This document shows, piece after piece, positions 1 through 7,565 of a stretch of DNA of 64,000 bases (positions are counted from its first letter, which is position 1; every line of letters starts with the position of its first letter). The position numbers were made by a program, and so were the translations under genes. Origin of the DNA: JAKAKT01 sp041305385 (GTDB lineage Archaea; Micrarchaeota; Micrarchaeia; Burarchaeales; JAKAKT01); assembly GCA_041305385.1 (NCBI GenBank), contig JBFYLO010000011.1, positions 39,206-103,205 of the forward strand, in the 5' to 3' direction. A model generated the notes under the pieces. That model did not search any database, was not told the origin of the DNA, and saw only the letters and a list, made by a program, of their open reading frames with translations.

Positions 1-62
1 AAAATTTCTTTACAAAAATTCTCCCTAACATAAAGAATGATTCAAGTTGGGCATACCCGATT

Positions 63-668
63 ATGGCAAAAAACTGCATCGCAGAATTCGATTGGGGTTT
101 CTATAAAAAAGTTTTCAGCAAGATGAACGAACTGTACGAGAAAGAGCAATTGGACGAGCTGTCCAAAATAGTCGGGATATTGACGGCAGAAATAGGGGCA
201 TTCCCCGCGCCGGAAGTGGGGTTTCTTAAGAAAATAGAAATAGCCGCCTATCTTCTTTCCAGCGGCGGGATTACCAAAAAGCTCTTTGGTTCCATTGGCG
301 CAATCCTGGGGCTTGCCAAAGGGAACATCCCGGTAAGCCGCGTCTTGAACCTAGTGGGCGAGGACGAGAAGGCACGGACTTTTGCTCTCATGTCGCTTTC
401 CGTTGCTGTCGAATACACCGCGTTCAGTTTTAACCTCAAACCAGAGCAAGGACAAGAAGACGGCGGCTTCGTTATTGGCGAATTGGATGACGCGGTGGAA
501 AACACATTCAAAAAAATGGGCAAAAAGGAAAAGGGGAAGCTTTTTTCAATGCTTCATGACGAGAAGATGCAGGCCGACTTGCTGGGGAACCCAAAGACGA
601 AATACGGCGCCCTCTATCTACTGAAGCTGTTCGATTACCTTTCTGAAAAAGAAAATGCCCCTAATTAA
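63..668 (+). CDS. hypothetical helical protein
   Basis: I do not recognise this 201-residue protein. It has no signal peptide, no cysteine clusters and no obvious catalytic motif. It reads as mostly helical, with a hydrophobic Gly-rich stretch around residues 55-85 that could be a buried helical pair rather than a membrane segment. The ATG start follows an AT-rich leader. Its last 8 bases overlap the 3' end of the convergent peptidase-like gene. Being preceded by little sequence in this window, its upstream neighbour is unknown. Confidence 0.7.
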   Translation: MAKNCIAEFDWGFYKKVFSKMNELYEKEQLDELSKIVGILTAEIGAFPAPEVGFLKKIEIAAYLLSSGGITKKLFGSIGAILGLAKGNIPVSRVLNLVGEDEKARTFALMSLSVAVEYTAFSFNLKPEQGQEDGGFVIGELDDAVENTFKKMGKKEKGKLFSMLHDEKMQADLLGNPKTKYGALYLLKLFDYLSEKENAPN

Positions 669-1251
669 TCCGCTCTTTTGCGCTGCAGATAGCAGCATAA
701 TTCTTCCTGACTCTCCTCAGCACTTCAGCAACTGCCCTCCCGAACCTCCTTGCTTTCCAGAACGAGACATGCGTCCTCCCATGCATATGGCCGTCAACAG
801 GCAGATTGAGCGAGAAGGCCGGGTACTTCTTCCCGTAAACCGCGGTCTCATCGATGTGCCCAGTCTTGAAACTCACTTTCAGCCTGGGTATCCTCCCCAG
901 GACCCTTCTCAGCTCGGCCCTGTTCACATTGTGCGGCCACTCCACGTTTATATCCGATTTTCTGGCCGCAGTTGTGAGGTCTATGGGGATATAGAGCGCA
1001 TTTCCCTCTCTCTTCATCACCTTCTTCGCCCCGGCCATTGTGGTCTCCTCCTCACCGGTGAAGTAGAACTTAATCCTCCTATCCCTGACCCGGGGCATGA
1101 CCGAGCGAAGCACCTCGGCAACGCAGATGATGTTGTCCAGATTCCCGTAGTAATACCGCCTCTTCTTTCTCCTAAGCAGCTTGATGCTGGCGGCATTCCA
1201 GACGGTGTCGCAGTGAACGCTTACGACGATTTTTCCGTCTTTTTTAGGCAT
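661..1251 (-). CDS. short M20/M28/M42-type zinc peptidase-like protein
   Basis: The 196-residue protein keeps the order of metal-site motifs of di-zinc aminopeptidases and carboxypeptidases: HCDT near residue 13, GEEE near residue 66, an Asp in PIDLTT, and a His in DGHMHG near the C-terminus. Family members usually have 300-400 residues, so this is a compact version without the lid domain, and substrate is unknown. The ATG has a TATA-like ATTTTAAG about 30 nt upstream, suggesting a leaderless transcript. It converges on the preceding gene with an 8 bp overlap. Confidence 0.6.
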   Translation of the reverse strand: MPKKDGKIVVSVHCDTVWNAASIKLLRRKKRRYYYGNLDNIICVAEVLRSVMPRVRDRRIKFYFTGEEETTMAGAKKVMKREGNALYIPIDLTTAARKSDINVEWPHNVNRAELRRVLGRIPRLKVSFKTGHIDETAVYGKKYPAFSLNLPVDGHMHGRTHVSFWKARRFGRAVAEVLRRVRKNYAAICSAKERIN

Positions 1252-1303
1252 AAAATCGGGAGAATGATATGCGGGAATAGCTTAAAATAGGCACTGGGGC
1301 CAG

Positions 1304-2419
1304 TCAGCCGAACGTAAATGCATAGATTCGTACATTCTTCCCGCTAATCCGGAGTTCGAGCCTGTGCTGTCCGTAGGATTCACCCCGAGCGACTCGGTAC
1401 ATCTCATGCCCGGAGACATCGGTCGATCCCGCGCTTTTTCCGTCTATAAATGCCTCGATTTTTCCGCCCCCGCTACTTCCGGCAACCAGGTTCACGTCCT
1501 TTGCAGTGTAGACGAGGATTACTCGCCCACCAGGACTCGAGAGTTCAAGTGAGTCCCCGGCATCAATCCACTTTCCTTCTAGATAAGGTTTGTTGGATTC
1601 AAAAGCTGCAGGGAGCTTAAAGTCGTGTTCTCCGCCAATTTCCATAATCACGGGCTGGTTCCCGAGAGGCGCCCGCCTGAAGTTGTAGCCAAAATAAATC
1701 TCGGGGGTCTGGATGCCCTGATAGTTGATAGTTTCAGTTCCCTGGGGGGCTGATTTATCAGGGCCAATCTCGTTTCCGTTCAAATCCTCGAGCAATCCCC
1801 TTATCCTGCCCTCAGTTTCTTCATACCCCCCTTCCCCGAAGTGAGTGTAGACAATTTTTCCATTCTTGTCAATGAGGTATTTTGCCGGCCAGTAGTGGTT
1901 ATGGTAGGCACGCCAGGTAGCATAGTCATTGTCAAGGACAACGGGATAATAAAGGCCGTTCTTTTCCGCTGCCTGTTTCACGTTTTCATAATTTTTCTCG
2001 AACTCGAATTCTGGGGTATGAACACCGATTATGAGGAGGCCCTTGTCTGCGTATCTCGTCTGCCATGCGCGGAGATAAGGGAGTGTCCTTATGCAGTTTA
2101 CGCAGCTATAAGTCCAGAAGTCAACGAGAATGATTTTCTTTCCAATATTCTCGCCAATTGAAACCTTTTCTGTATTAACATAACCATGAAGTCCCGAAAG
2201 CTCCGGAGCCATCCTCCCAATCTGCGCACTTTCGATACCAAACGCTCCAAGGAGCGCCCTCTGCAAGTCCTCGCTAGTCACAATAACCACCGCCAAGGCG
2301 ATCATGAGGAAAAAGCCAATGAACAGCAAATCTGCTTTTTCCAAGAAAATCCCATTGCTTTTCGCTCTTTCAGAATATAAACCGATAGGTTTTGAAAGCG
2401 AACTGGAGAAAAGTGCCAA
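1304..2419 (-). CDS. membrane-anchored thioredoxin-like protein (TlpA/DipZ C-terminal type)
   Basis: A single N-terminal membrane segment (about residues 29-49) anchors an external thioredoxin fold. The redox motif is FWTYSCVNC, with the CxxC cysteines at 106 and 109, and the fold continues through the cis-Pro region WPAKYLIDKNGKIVY. About 150 residues follow, rich in beta strands, as in the C-terminal domain of DipZ-type proteins. Likely role: thiol-disulfide exchange outside the membrane; no CcdA partner is adjacent. The start is TTG; no ATG precedes the membrane helix, so the N-terminal length is uncertain. Confidence 0.75.
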   Translation of the reverse strand: MALFSSSLSKPIGLYSERAKSNGIFLEKADLLFIGFFLMIALAVVIVTSEDLQRALLGAFGIESAQIGRMAPELSGLHGYVNTEKVSIGENIGKKIILVDFWTYSCVNCIRTLPYLRAWQTRYADKGLLIIGVHTPEFEFEKNYENVKQAAEKNGLYYPVVLDNDYATWRAYHNHYWPAKYLIDKNGKIVYTHFGEGGYEETEGRIRGLLEDLNGNEIGPDKSAPQGTETINYQGIQTPEIYFGYNFRRAPLGNQPVIMEIGGEHDFKLPAAFESNKPYLEGKWIDAGDSLELSSPGGRVILVYTAKDVNLVAGSSGGGKIEAFIDGKSAGSTDVSGHEMYRVARGESYGQHRLELRISGKNVRIYAFTFG

Positions 2420-2474
2420 ATCCTAACCAGTCTCCCCAAAAGTAATTTATACTGCCCATGGGAGGTGTATGCAT

Positions 2475-3266
2475 ATGTCGGGGATTATGCGGTTGCTAAG
2501 GCATCGGCACCTGGTGGTGCTCTACTGTTTCGCGCTCTCGATTTTCTCGTTCTTCTTCTTGTCTCCGGACGGCTCAAACTCAATAGTCGTGTTCATCCTA
2601 ATCGCACTTCTCCCGTTCATAATCAGGCCGCTCCATGGCCCCCAAGTAAAAATAACCTGCTATCTCCTTTTGGGAATGCTCGGCTACTGGGCCATGGGAA
2701 GCTCGTTTGTTTCGTCCGGCTTCCTCCCAGAGCCCACCTTACCAGCGACAGTGGCGCTTTCAGCATTGGGCGCAATCCTCGCCCTCGTTACCTACTCAGA
2801 TGGCAAGCTCTCAGGATATGCATTCGCCGGCGGCTCGCTAGTCCTGTTATTCCTTGCCACCAAGGACATATGGTCCATCTCCTCCGCGTTGCTCCTTTTC
2901 ATATCAACCCAAATAATCGTCTACTTCGTCTACAAGATATCTGGGCCAGAGGACTTTGCGAAGAACCTCATGAAAGGCCAGGGATTCTCCGCCCTGTTTC
3001 TCTTCTGCGCAGCGCTAGTCCCGGTTCTTGAGGGTGCGTTGCTAGGTGTTTACTCATTCCCAAACCCAGTTTCCATTGGCGTGTCTTTCGCATACGTTCT
3101 CCTGGCGAACATCCTGTTCGTCGGCCTGACGCTCTATGCGTTCGACACCGTGCTCGCAAGGATAAAACTCAAGCGCTATATCGAAGAGGACAGGGTCCTG
3201 TATGGCTCCATTGGGCCGCAGTCAGCCAGGGAGCATCAGCTTCTTCCAAGGAAGGCGAAGAAGTGA
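2475..3266 (+). CDS. polytopic membrane protein, paralogue of the gene at 47333
   Basis: About eight hydrophobic segments and no soluble domain; function unknown. It resembles the protein encoded at 47333-48091 along its whole length, sharing VFILIA, a following Arg-Pro-Leu, CYxLLGxLxYW and a YSD...SGxAF block at matching places, so the two are paralogues. I chose the ATG seven bases after GGAGGTG; another in-frame ATG six bases earlier lies too close to that SD. The gene diverges from the thioredoxin-like gene over a shared AT-rich gap containing TTTATACT. Confidence 0.7.
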   Translation: MSGIMRLLRHRHLVVLYCFALSIFSFFFLSPDGSNSIVVFILIALLPFIIRPLHGPQVKITCYLLLGMLGYWAMGSSFVSSGFLPEPTLPATVALSALGAILALVTYSDGKLSGYAFAGGSLVLLFLATKDIWSISSALLLFISTQIIVYFVYKISGPEDFAKNLMKGQGFSALFLFCAALVPVLEGALLGVYSFPNPVSIGVSFAYVLLANILFVGLTLYAFDTVLARIKLKRYIEEDRVLYGSIGPQSAREHQLLPRKAKK

Positions 3267-3470
3267 GGGGCGTGCATAACTGCTGAGGACGTCGGGGGAG
3301 CACAGCAGAGCACACGCCTCCATCTTGAGGACAGGCCGCGCGTTGTCCAGACGAACCTATAAATTAGGGACTGTTCTAAAGGACGTTGGAGTCGCAGGAA
3401 CGCGCCTGCTAAAACCAAGAGGGAGATTTAAACGGTTTTAGAGGAGGAGCTTAGGTTCACGCGTTTCGCC

Positions 3471-4547
3471 GTGGACCGTGCCTCAGTTGCCACATTCTGG
3501 GTCGACAAGAGCAGTCGCTTTCTTTACGTGAACGAGCAGACATGCCGAAGCCTCGGATATTCGAGAAAGGAACTGCTCTCCATGTCCGTTCCTGATATCG
3601 ACCCTAATTACCCGAAGAAAAAATGGCAAGCCCACTGGAAGGAAGTCAAAAAAAGAGGCACGTTGACCATAACCGCCCAGCACAGGGCCAAAGACGGCAG
3701 GCTGTTTCCAGTCGAGATGTCCCTCAATTATCTTGCTTTTGGGGGCAAAGAATACGAAGTTGCCTTCGCCAAGGATATCACAGGTCAAAAGCAAGCCGAA
3801 GAGGACCTCACAGAGAGCCAGGAGCTGTTTCGTTCCACCCTGAACTCGATGGACGATGCGGTCATCATCCTAGGGAAGACCGGGTTTATTCTCGGCTACC
3901 ACAAGCCTCCGGGCTGGGAGAACTTTTTGAACATTATCCCCTTCATTGGAAGGAACTATGAAAAGGTGCTCCCAAATGATTTGGTGATGAGATTGAGGCC
4001 TGCAGTCGAAAGGGCATCCAACACGGGGTGCGTGCAGCATTTCGAGCACAACCTTCAGATAGGGAACATGATGGGCTGGTTCAGCGTGAAGGTTTCTTCC
4101 CGGAGGGACATCTCAGGAAAAATTTCCGGGTTCACGATAGTCTCCCGAAACATCACGGAGCGCAAGCGCTCTGTCGAGAAGCTCGCAAGAAGCGAGAACA
4201 AGTACAAAAGGCTGGTGGAGAACTTGGATGAGGGAGTCTGGTCGATAGACAAGGATGCCTACACGACATTCGTGAACTCGAGGACGGCGCAGATGCTCGG
4301 TTACTCGCAGAACGAGATGGCGGGCGAGCACATGTTCTCATTCATGGACACCAAGGGGGCTGAGCTTTTTAAGAAGCACCTCCAGAAGCGGAAGAGGGGA
4401 ATTCGGGAATCCTATGAATTTGAATTGATAAGGAAGGACGGCTCGCGCTTGCAAGCCCATATCAACGCGTCGCCCCTTTTTGACGACGAAGGCAGTTACA
4501 TCGGAGCCATAGCCGCCCTGACAGAATTGGGCAAGAGGAAGAAATAG
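3471..4547 (+). CDS. triple-PAS sensor protein without output domain
   Basis: Three consecutive PAS domains, roughly residues 1-108, 118-230 and 240-355, each followed by the DITxxKxxE/NITERKR-type linker helix. There is no histidine kinase, GGDEF or HTH domain, so it probably acts by protein contact or is a fragment of a longer sensor. The only standard start is GTG, but the frame upstream of it (from about 3432) encodes EEELRFTRFA, which matches the usual beginning of this PAS subtype. That suggests loss of an original 5' end. A TATA-like CCTATAAATT lies at 3354-3363. Confidence 0.7.
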   Translation: MDRASVATFWVDKSSRFLYVNEQTCRSLGYSRKELLSMSVPDIDPNYPKKKWQAHWKEVKKRGTLTITAQHRAKDGRLFPVEMSLNYLAFGGKEYEVAFAKDITGQKQAEEDLTESQELFRSTLNSMDDAVIILGKTGFILGYHKPPGWENFLNIIPFIGRNYEKVLPNDLVMRLRPAVERASNTGCVQHFEHNLQIGNMMGWFSVKVSSRRDISGKISGFTIVSRNITERKRSVEKLARSENKYKRLVENLDEGVWSIDKDAYTTFVNSRTAQMLGYSQNEMAGEHMFSFMDTKGAELFKKHLQKRKRGIRESYEFELIRKDGSRLQAHINASPLFDDEGSYIGAIAALTELGKRKK

Positions 4548-4599
4548 GCCCAGCGCCTTTTTATACAATGGGTTTCAACAGTCTTTGGGAGGTGGTCAT

Positions 4600-4905
4600 T
4601 TGGCCATAGTCAAAGAGTTTTCAGAATTCCTTAAGAAATACCAGGTGATAGGGCTCGCGGTTGCGTTCATAATCGGCGCTGCCTCAACAAAGCTCGTGAC
4701 AGCGCTCGTGAATGACATAATAATGCCAATCGTCGCTGTCGCGGTCCCTGGGGGGGAGTGGAGGACGGCCGAGCTCATCGCAGGGCCAATAAAGTTCCTC
4801 ATTGGGGATTTCGCAGGAGCAGTTATCGATTTCCTGATAATTGCAGCAGTCGTCTTCCTCATTGTGAAAATGCTAATGAAGGAGGATGCGACCCAGAAGA
4901 GGTAG
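4600..4905 (+). CDS. mscL: large-conductance mechanosensitive channel MscL
   Basis: A 101-residue channel subunit that would form a homopentamer in the cytoplasmic membrane and open under osmotic downshock. The first helix has the family pattern KEF...GLAVAFIIGAA...LVxDIIMP, followed by a short loop and a second membrane helix (FLIIAAVVFLIVKML). The loop is shorter than in bacterial MscL. I chose the TTG five bases after GGGAGGTG; an in-frame TTG 15 bases upstream overlaps that SD. A TATA-like TTTTTATAC lies about 40 nt upstream. Confidence 0.85.
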   Translation: MAIVKEFSEFLKKYQVIGLAVAFIIGAASTKLVTALVNDIIMPIVAVAVPGGEWRTAELIAGPIKFLIGDFAGAVIDFLIIAAVVFLIVKMLMKEDATQKR

Positions 4906-4953
4906 AACGGTAACGTTGATTAAGGACCTCTTCCCTTATTTTTTCGTGATTCT

Positions 4954-5733
4954 ATGGTTTCGAAGAAGAAAACCCCGGCTTTGTTCATCGGGCACGGTTC
5001 ACCGATGAACGCGATTTCGAACAGCGAGTTCACAAGGACCCTTTCGCACCTCGGCCACAGGCTGCCGAAGCCCAAGGCAATTCTCGTCATCTCCTCCCAT
5101 TGGCTTACGAAGGGCACGTTTGTAACCTGCAACGAGCATCCGAAAACCATCCACGATTTCCTGAATTTTCCCGATGAGCTGTACTCACTTCAATACCCTG
5201 CCTGCGGCAATCCGAAACTCGCCAAGCAATTGGCCGATTCCTCAAAAGGCTCAATCTTCTGCTCGCCGGACTGGGGCCTCGACCACGCAGCCTGGTCTAT
5301 GCTCAGGCACATCTACCCGAAAGCGGATGTTCCTGTTCTAGAATTGAGCCTCAATGTTGAAAAACCTCCGGAATACCACTACAAACTTGCAAGCAAGCTC
5401 GCTCCTTTTAGAAAAGAAGGAGTCATGATAATCGGCACTGGCAACATGGTCCACAACCTCTGGCACATGCGGAGGGACTCTCACGCGCCACCTTACAGAT
5501 GGGCAAAGCACTTCGACGAGGTCTTGAGGGAAAAACTATTAAAATGCAAGCACAAGGACCTCGTAAATTACTCTAGATTGGGCGAGGCTTCCACTCTCGC
5601 AATACCCAACAAAGACCACTACCTGCCCATGCTCTACATTCTCGGGCTGCAGGAGAAGGGCGAGAAGCTCGAGTTCGTTTACGAGGGAATCCAGAACGGC
5701 TCGGTGTCCATGAGGAGCTTCATGATTTCATGA
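4954..5733 (+). CDS. class III extradiol ring-cleavage dioxygenase, LigB/YgiD (DODA) type
   Basis: 259 residues, the normal length for the 4,5-DOPA dioxygenase branch of the LigB family. Conserved metal-site blocks are visible: GHGSPMNA at the N-terminus (His14), ISSHW, LDHAAW and GTGNMVHNL. The family uses non-haem Fe(II) or Zn to open catechol rings with O2. In a probable anaerobe the true substrate is uncertain and O2-dependent activity is doubtful. It is a single gene with its own short upstream gap. Confidence 0.75.
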   Translation: MVSKKKTPALFIGHGSPMNAISNSEFTRTLSHLGHRLPKPKAILVISSHWLTKGTFVTCNEHPKTIHDFLNFPDELYSLQYPACGNPKLAKQLADSSKGSIFCSPDWGLDHAAWSMLRHIYPKADVPVLELSLNVEKPPEYHYKLASKLAPFRKEGVMIIGTGNMVHNLWHMRRDSHAPPYRWAKHFDEVLREKLLKCKHKDLVNYSRLGEASTLAIPNKDHYLPMLYILGLQEKGEKLEFVYEGIQNGSVSMRSFMIS

Positions 5734-5807
5734 GTCAATTGCGCGAAAAGGGAAAAGCCTCTCTTTAGCTGAAATTAGGGTCCACTTAGTTTTTAGGGGG
5801 CACGGAC

Positions 5808-5864
5808 GCTTGGTGGGAAGCGCTCTGCCTGACTGAGGAGAGGGCGTTTCCGCGGAAACAAGGC
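5808..5864 (-). ncRNA. structured repeat, copy 1, downstream of the MNT-HEPN genes
   Basis: Shares 19 of 21 bases (5813-5833) with copy 2 at 6908-6928; the common core is GCTCTGCCTGAC. In both copies a hairpin palindrome follows (here GTTTCCGCGGAAAC, 5846-5859) and outer bases can pair (CTTG 5809-5812 with CAAG 5859-5862). A second palindrome, AAGGCGCGCCTT, abuts it and runs into the stop codon of the HEPN gene. Strand is inferred from copy 2. It could be the 3' end of the toxin operon mRNA, a processed RNA, or one end of an inserted module. Confidence 0.4.
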
Positions 5865-5869
5865 GCGCC

Positions 5870-6304
5870 TTACTTTTTCAGGAGCTTCTCCCTTATCCTC
5901 TGCACGAACTTCGTGGCATTTTCAAGTGCGCGCCTTGCCTCGTCATCTCCTACGCTGCCAATGGCTTCCCCATACATCACATCGTGCCTTCTCACCCTGT
6001 AATTGTCAAACATCCTGTGTGGCCCGCCGCTCTCATCGGGCATTACTGCAGAGCAAAACTTCACCACGGTGACATGGTGCGCTTCAGATAATGGTGCGTA
6101 CCCCTTGGCAGCCATCAGCGCGCGCCCGGCGGACAGCATGGCGTTGTAGGCGATGGCAAGCGCCCAATCGGGGTTCCCCCCTTTCAGGTTGTCATTTGCC
6201 GCCTTCAGGTCCTTTTGTGCAACAGAAATCAGGCTTTGCGCCTTCTCCGGGTCAGGCTCCACCTTTTTTACCATGCGATCTTTCAACAAGTCCGACAAAT
6301 TCAT
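5870..6304 (-). CDS. HEPN-domain protein (partner of MNT nucleotidyltransferase)
   Basis: 144 residues of four-helix HEPN fold, with AIAYNAMLSAGRALM in helix 2 and YRVRRHDVMY (102-111) in the active-site helix. The Arg and His are three residues apart, not the four to six of the canonical Rx4-6H motif, so nuclease activity is uncertain. It overlaps the upstream nucleotidyltransferase gene by 53 bases, so the two are translated together. In known MNT-HEPN pairs the HEPN protein is an RNase toxin silenced when its partner adds AMP to it. Confidence 0.8.
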   Translation of the reverse strand: MNLSDLLKDRMVKKVEPDPEKAQSLISVAQKDLKAANDNLKGGNPDWALAIAYNAMLSAGRALMAAKGYAPLSEAHHVTVVKFCSAVMPDESGGPHRMFDNYRVRRHDVMYGEAIGSVGDDEARRALENATKFVQRIREKLLKK

Positions 6305-6857
6305 CGTAATCGCCCTCCAGCCATGCCACGCCCTTTTTCACGATGTCTCGAAGAAAGGGGCTTCCGTCGCGAAGCTTCTTTTGGAAGTCGCCCCAGCTCC
6401 AGTGAATGTAATTGACCTCCCTGGAGATTCTCCCACCTGCCTGGAACATGCGCCGCGAAAGCTCCCCATCATCGCAGTCCCCGATAACCATCACGTCAAT
6501 GTCGCTTCCAGCTGCTTCCTTCCCGCTTGCCATGCTCCCGAAGACAAAGGCGTACCTGACAGCCGCCAGCTTTGCAAGCGCCACCTTCAGCTCTCCGAAA
6601 GCGCCGTCAGTCTTGAGGTAAAGCCCGCGCATTTCGGGGTATACCGGAGACCTTCTGTCTGGATAAAAAAAGACCTGTCTCCCCTTCTTTTCCCTTTTCA
6701 GGAGGCCCATCCATTCAAAAAGCGCAAGCTCGCGAGCTGCTTCTGATGGAGAGACGCCTGCCCTCCTTGCAACCTCCCGAAGGTGCAACCCCTCCTGGAA
6801 AAGGGCGACCCCCAGTACCTTGGCCCTGGCAGAGGAGCCGAGCAGTTTTTCAAGCAT
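6252..6857 (-). CDS. winged-helix plus MNT nucleotidyltransferase fusion (antitoxin-like)
   Basis: Residues 1-65 form a winged helix-turn-helix; residues 100-160 carry a minimal nucleotidyltransferase with GSMASGK at 107 and SDIDVMV at 118, the metal-binding GS...DxD motif. An N-terminal DNA-binding domain suggests it both represses its own promoter and modifies the HEPN partner. A TATA-like TTTTAAAG centred about 30 nt upstream of the ATG points to a leaderless transcript. Structured repeats lie on both sides of this two-gene unit. Confidence 0.8.
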   Translation of the reverse strand: MLEKLLGSSARAKVLGVALFQEGLHLREVARRAGVSPSEAARELALFEWMGLLKREKKGRQVFFYPDRRSPVYPEMRGLYLKTDGAFGELKVALAKLAAVRYAFVFGSMASGKEAAGSDIDVMVIGDCDDGELSRRMFQAGGRISREVNYIHWSWGDFQKKLRDGSPFLRDIVKKGVAWLEGDYDEFVGLVERSHGKKGGA

Positions 6858-6902
6858 GTTCTTTATTTAGACACAATTGTCCTTTTAAAGTTAACGATAT
6901 TG

Positions 6903-6962
6903 GCCGAGTGGAAAGTGCTCTGCCTGACCGCCGAAGGAGACTGCATTTCCTAGGAATTCGGC
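6903..6962 (-). ncRNA. structured repeat, copy 2, upstream of the MNT-HEPN genes
   Basis: The ends pair (GCCGA 6903-6907 with TCGGC 6958-6962). Inside lies the core shared with copy 1 and a hairpin around TTCCTAGGAA. Relative to copy 1 both strands of the outer stem have changed while pairing is kept, which argues for a selected structure. On the minus strand a TATA-like TTTTAAAAAA (about 6982-6992) is centred 25 nt before 6962, so transcription could begin exactly at the stem. A plus-strand transcript would instead meet the T-run at 6986-6992. Confidence 0.45.
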
Positions 6963-6967
6963 AAACG

Positions 6968-7351
6968 CTATCTGTTCGACTTAGATTTTTTTAAAAGGGG
7001 TTGCGCCATCATAAATCCAGAATAGATGACGCCTAACAAAATTATCGCTTCTAGAGGACCATACAATGGATAATACAAAAAAAAGTAACTTCTTGGTTCA
7101 TAATTGCAGCAGCAGGGAGATTCTGAGGCTTTCCGCGGGCATGGCAGTTTGTCAGCCCCTTTTTCGCATTCAACTATCGAATCGACTCTCTCTTCGCACC
7201 ATCGCTCACATTCTGGGCCAATCATGCACTGTAAATTACTAGTTGAACCAGCACTGGAATTATGCAAAAACACCAGAACAGAATTCAGAAATATGAACAT
7301 GGCCAATGTCAGCAAAGCAAGCTTCCAGTTCAGATAATGCGTCAGATGCAC
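6968..7351 (-). CDS. small Cys-rich membrane protein, unknown
   Basis: 127 residues: a membrane segment near residues 9-30, an external loop with eight cysteines (including a CCC triplet), then a second membrane segment near 95-118. The loop is probably disulfide-bonded outside the cell. The start is GTG; no better start is seen. It lies between a structured repeat and a C/D-box sRNA candidate, and its mRNA could share the sRNA promoter. No family recognised. Confidence 0.6.
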   Translation of the reverse strand: MHLTHYLNWKLALLTLAMFIFLNSVLVFLHNSSAGSTSNLQCMIGPECERWCEERVDSIVECEKGADKLPCPRKASESPCCCNYEPRSYFFLYYPLYGPLEAIILLGVIYSGFMMAQPLLKKSKSNR

Positions 7352-7387
7352 GTATTCTTATGGGCAACCCGGATTAAAACCTTGCTA

Positions 7388-7417
7388 CGGTCTGCTAACT
7401 TTAGTTGCATCAGACCG
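7388..7417. repeat. hairpin CGGTCTG/CAGACCG
   Basis: Seven-base inverted repeat with an inner AACT/AGTT stem. It overlaps the D box end of the sRNA candidate and could mark its 3' processing site or an alternative fold. Confidence 0.45.
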
Positions 7418-7473
7418 CCTGTCTATCCTCATCGCCTGCGAGGGCTTGGAGATCACCTTCGTCATCATCTGCG
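7405..7473 (-). ncRNA. candidate C/D-box sRNA (rRNA/tRNA 2'-O-methylation guide)
   Basis: On the minus strand there is a perfect C box ATGATGA (7468-7462), a C'-like GATGAGGA (7433-7426), and a perfect D box CTGA (7413-7410). The C' to D spacer is exactly 12 nt (TAGACAGGCGGT), the standard archaeal guide length. A TATA box GATATATTC (7492-7500) is centred 26 nt ahead of the expected 5' end. Flanking GCA/TGC can pair as the terminal stem. The D' box is not clear. Target not identified. Confidence 0.5.
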
Positions 7474-7565
7474 GTTAACTTTGCAAACGTAGAATATATC
7501 TCTTCTGCGGTCGCCAACCCCATCTTTATTAATTAAACCGGCATAAACCGTCCGGGGTTGATTTT

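Noticed and set aside
3471..4547. PAS protein as a histidine kinase
   Set aside because: No HisKA or HATPase motif follows the third PAS domain; the frame stops directly after it.
5860..5871. AAGGCGCGCCTT palindrome as an independent element
   Set aside because: It overlaps the HEPN stop codon and abuts the copy 1 hairpin; I treat it as part of that region.
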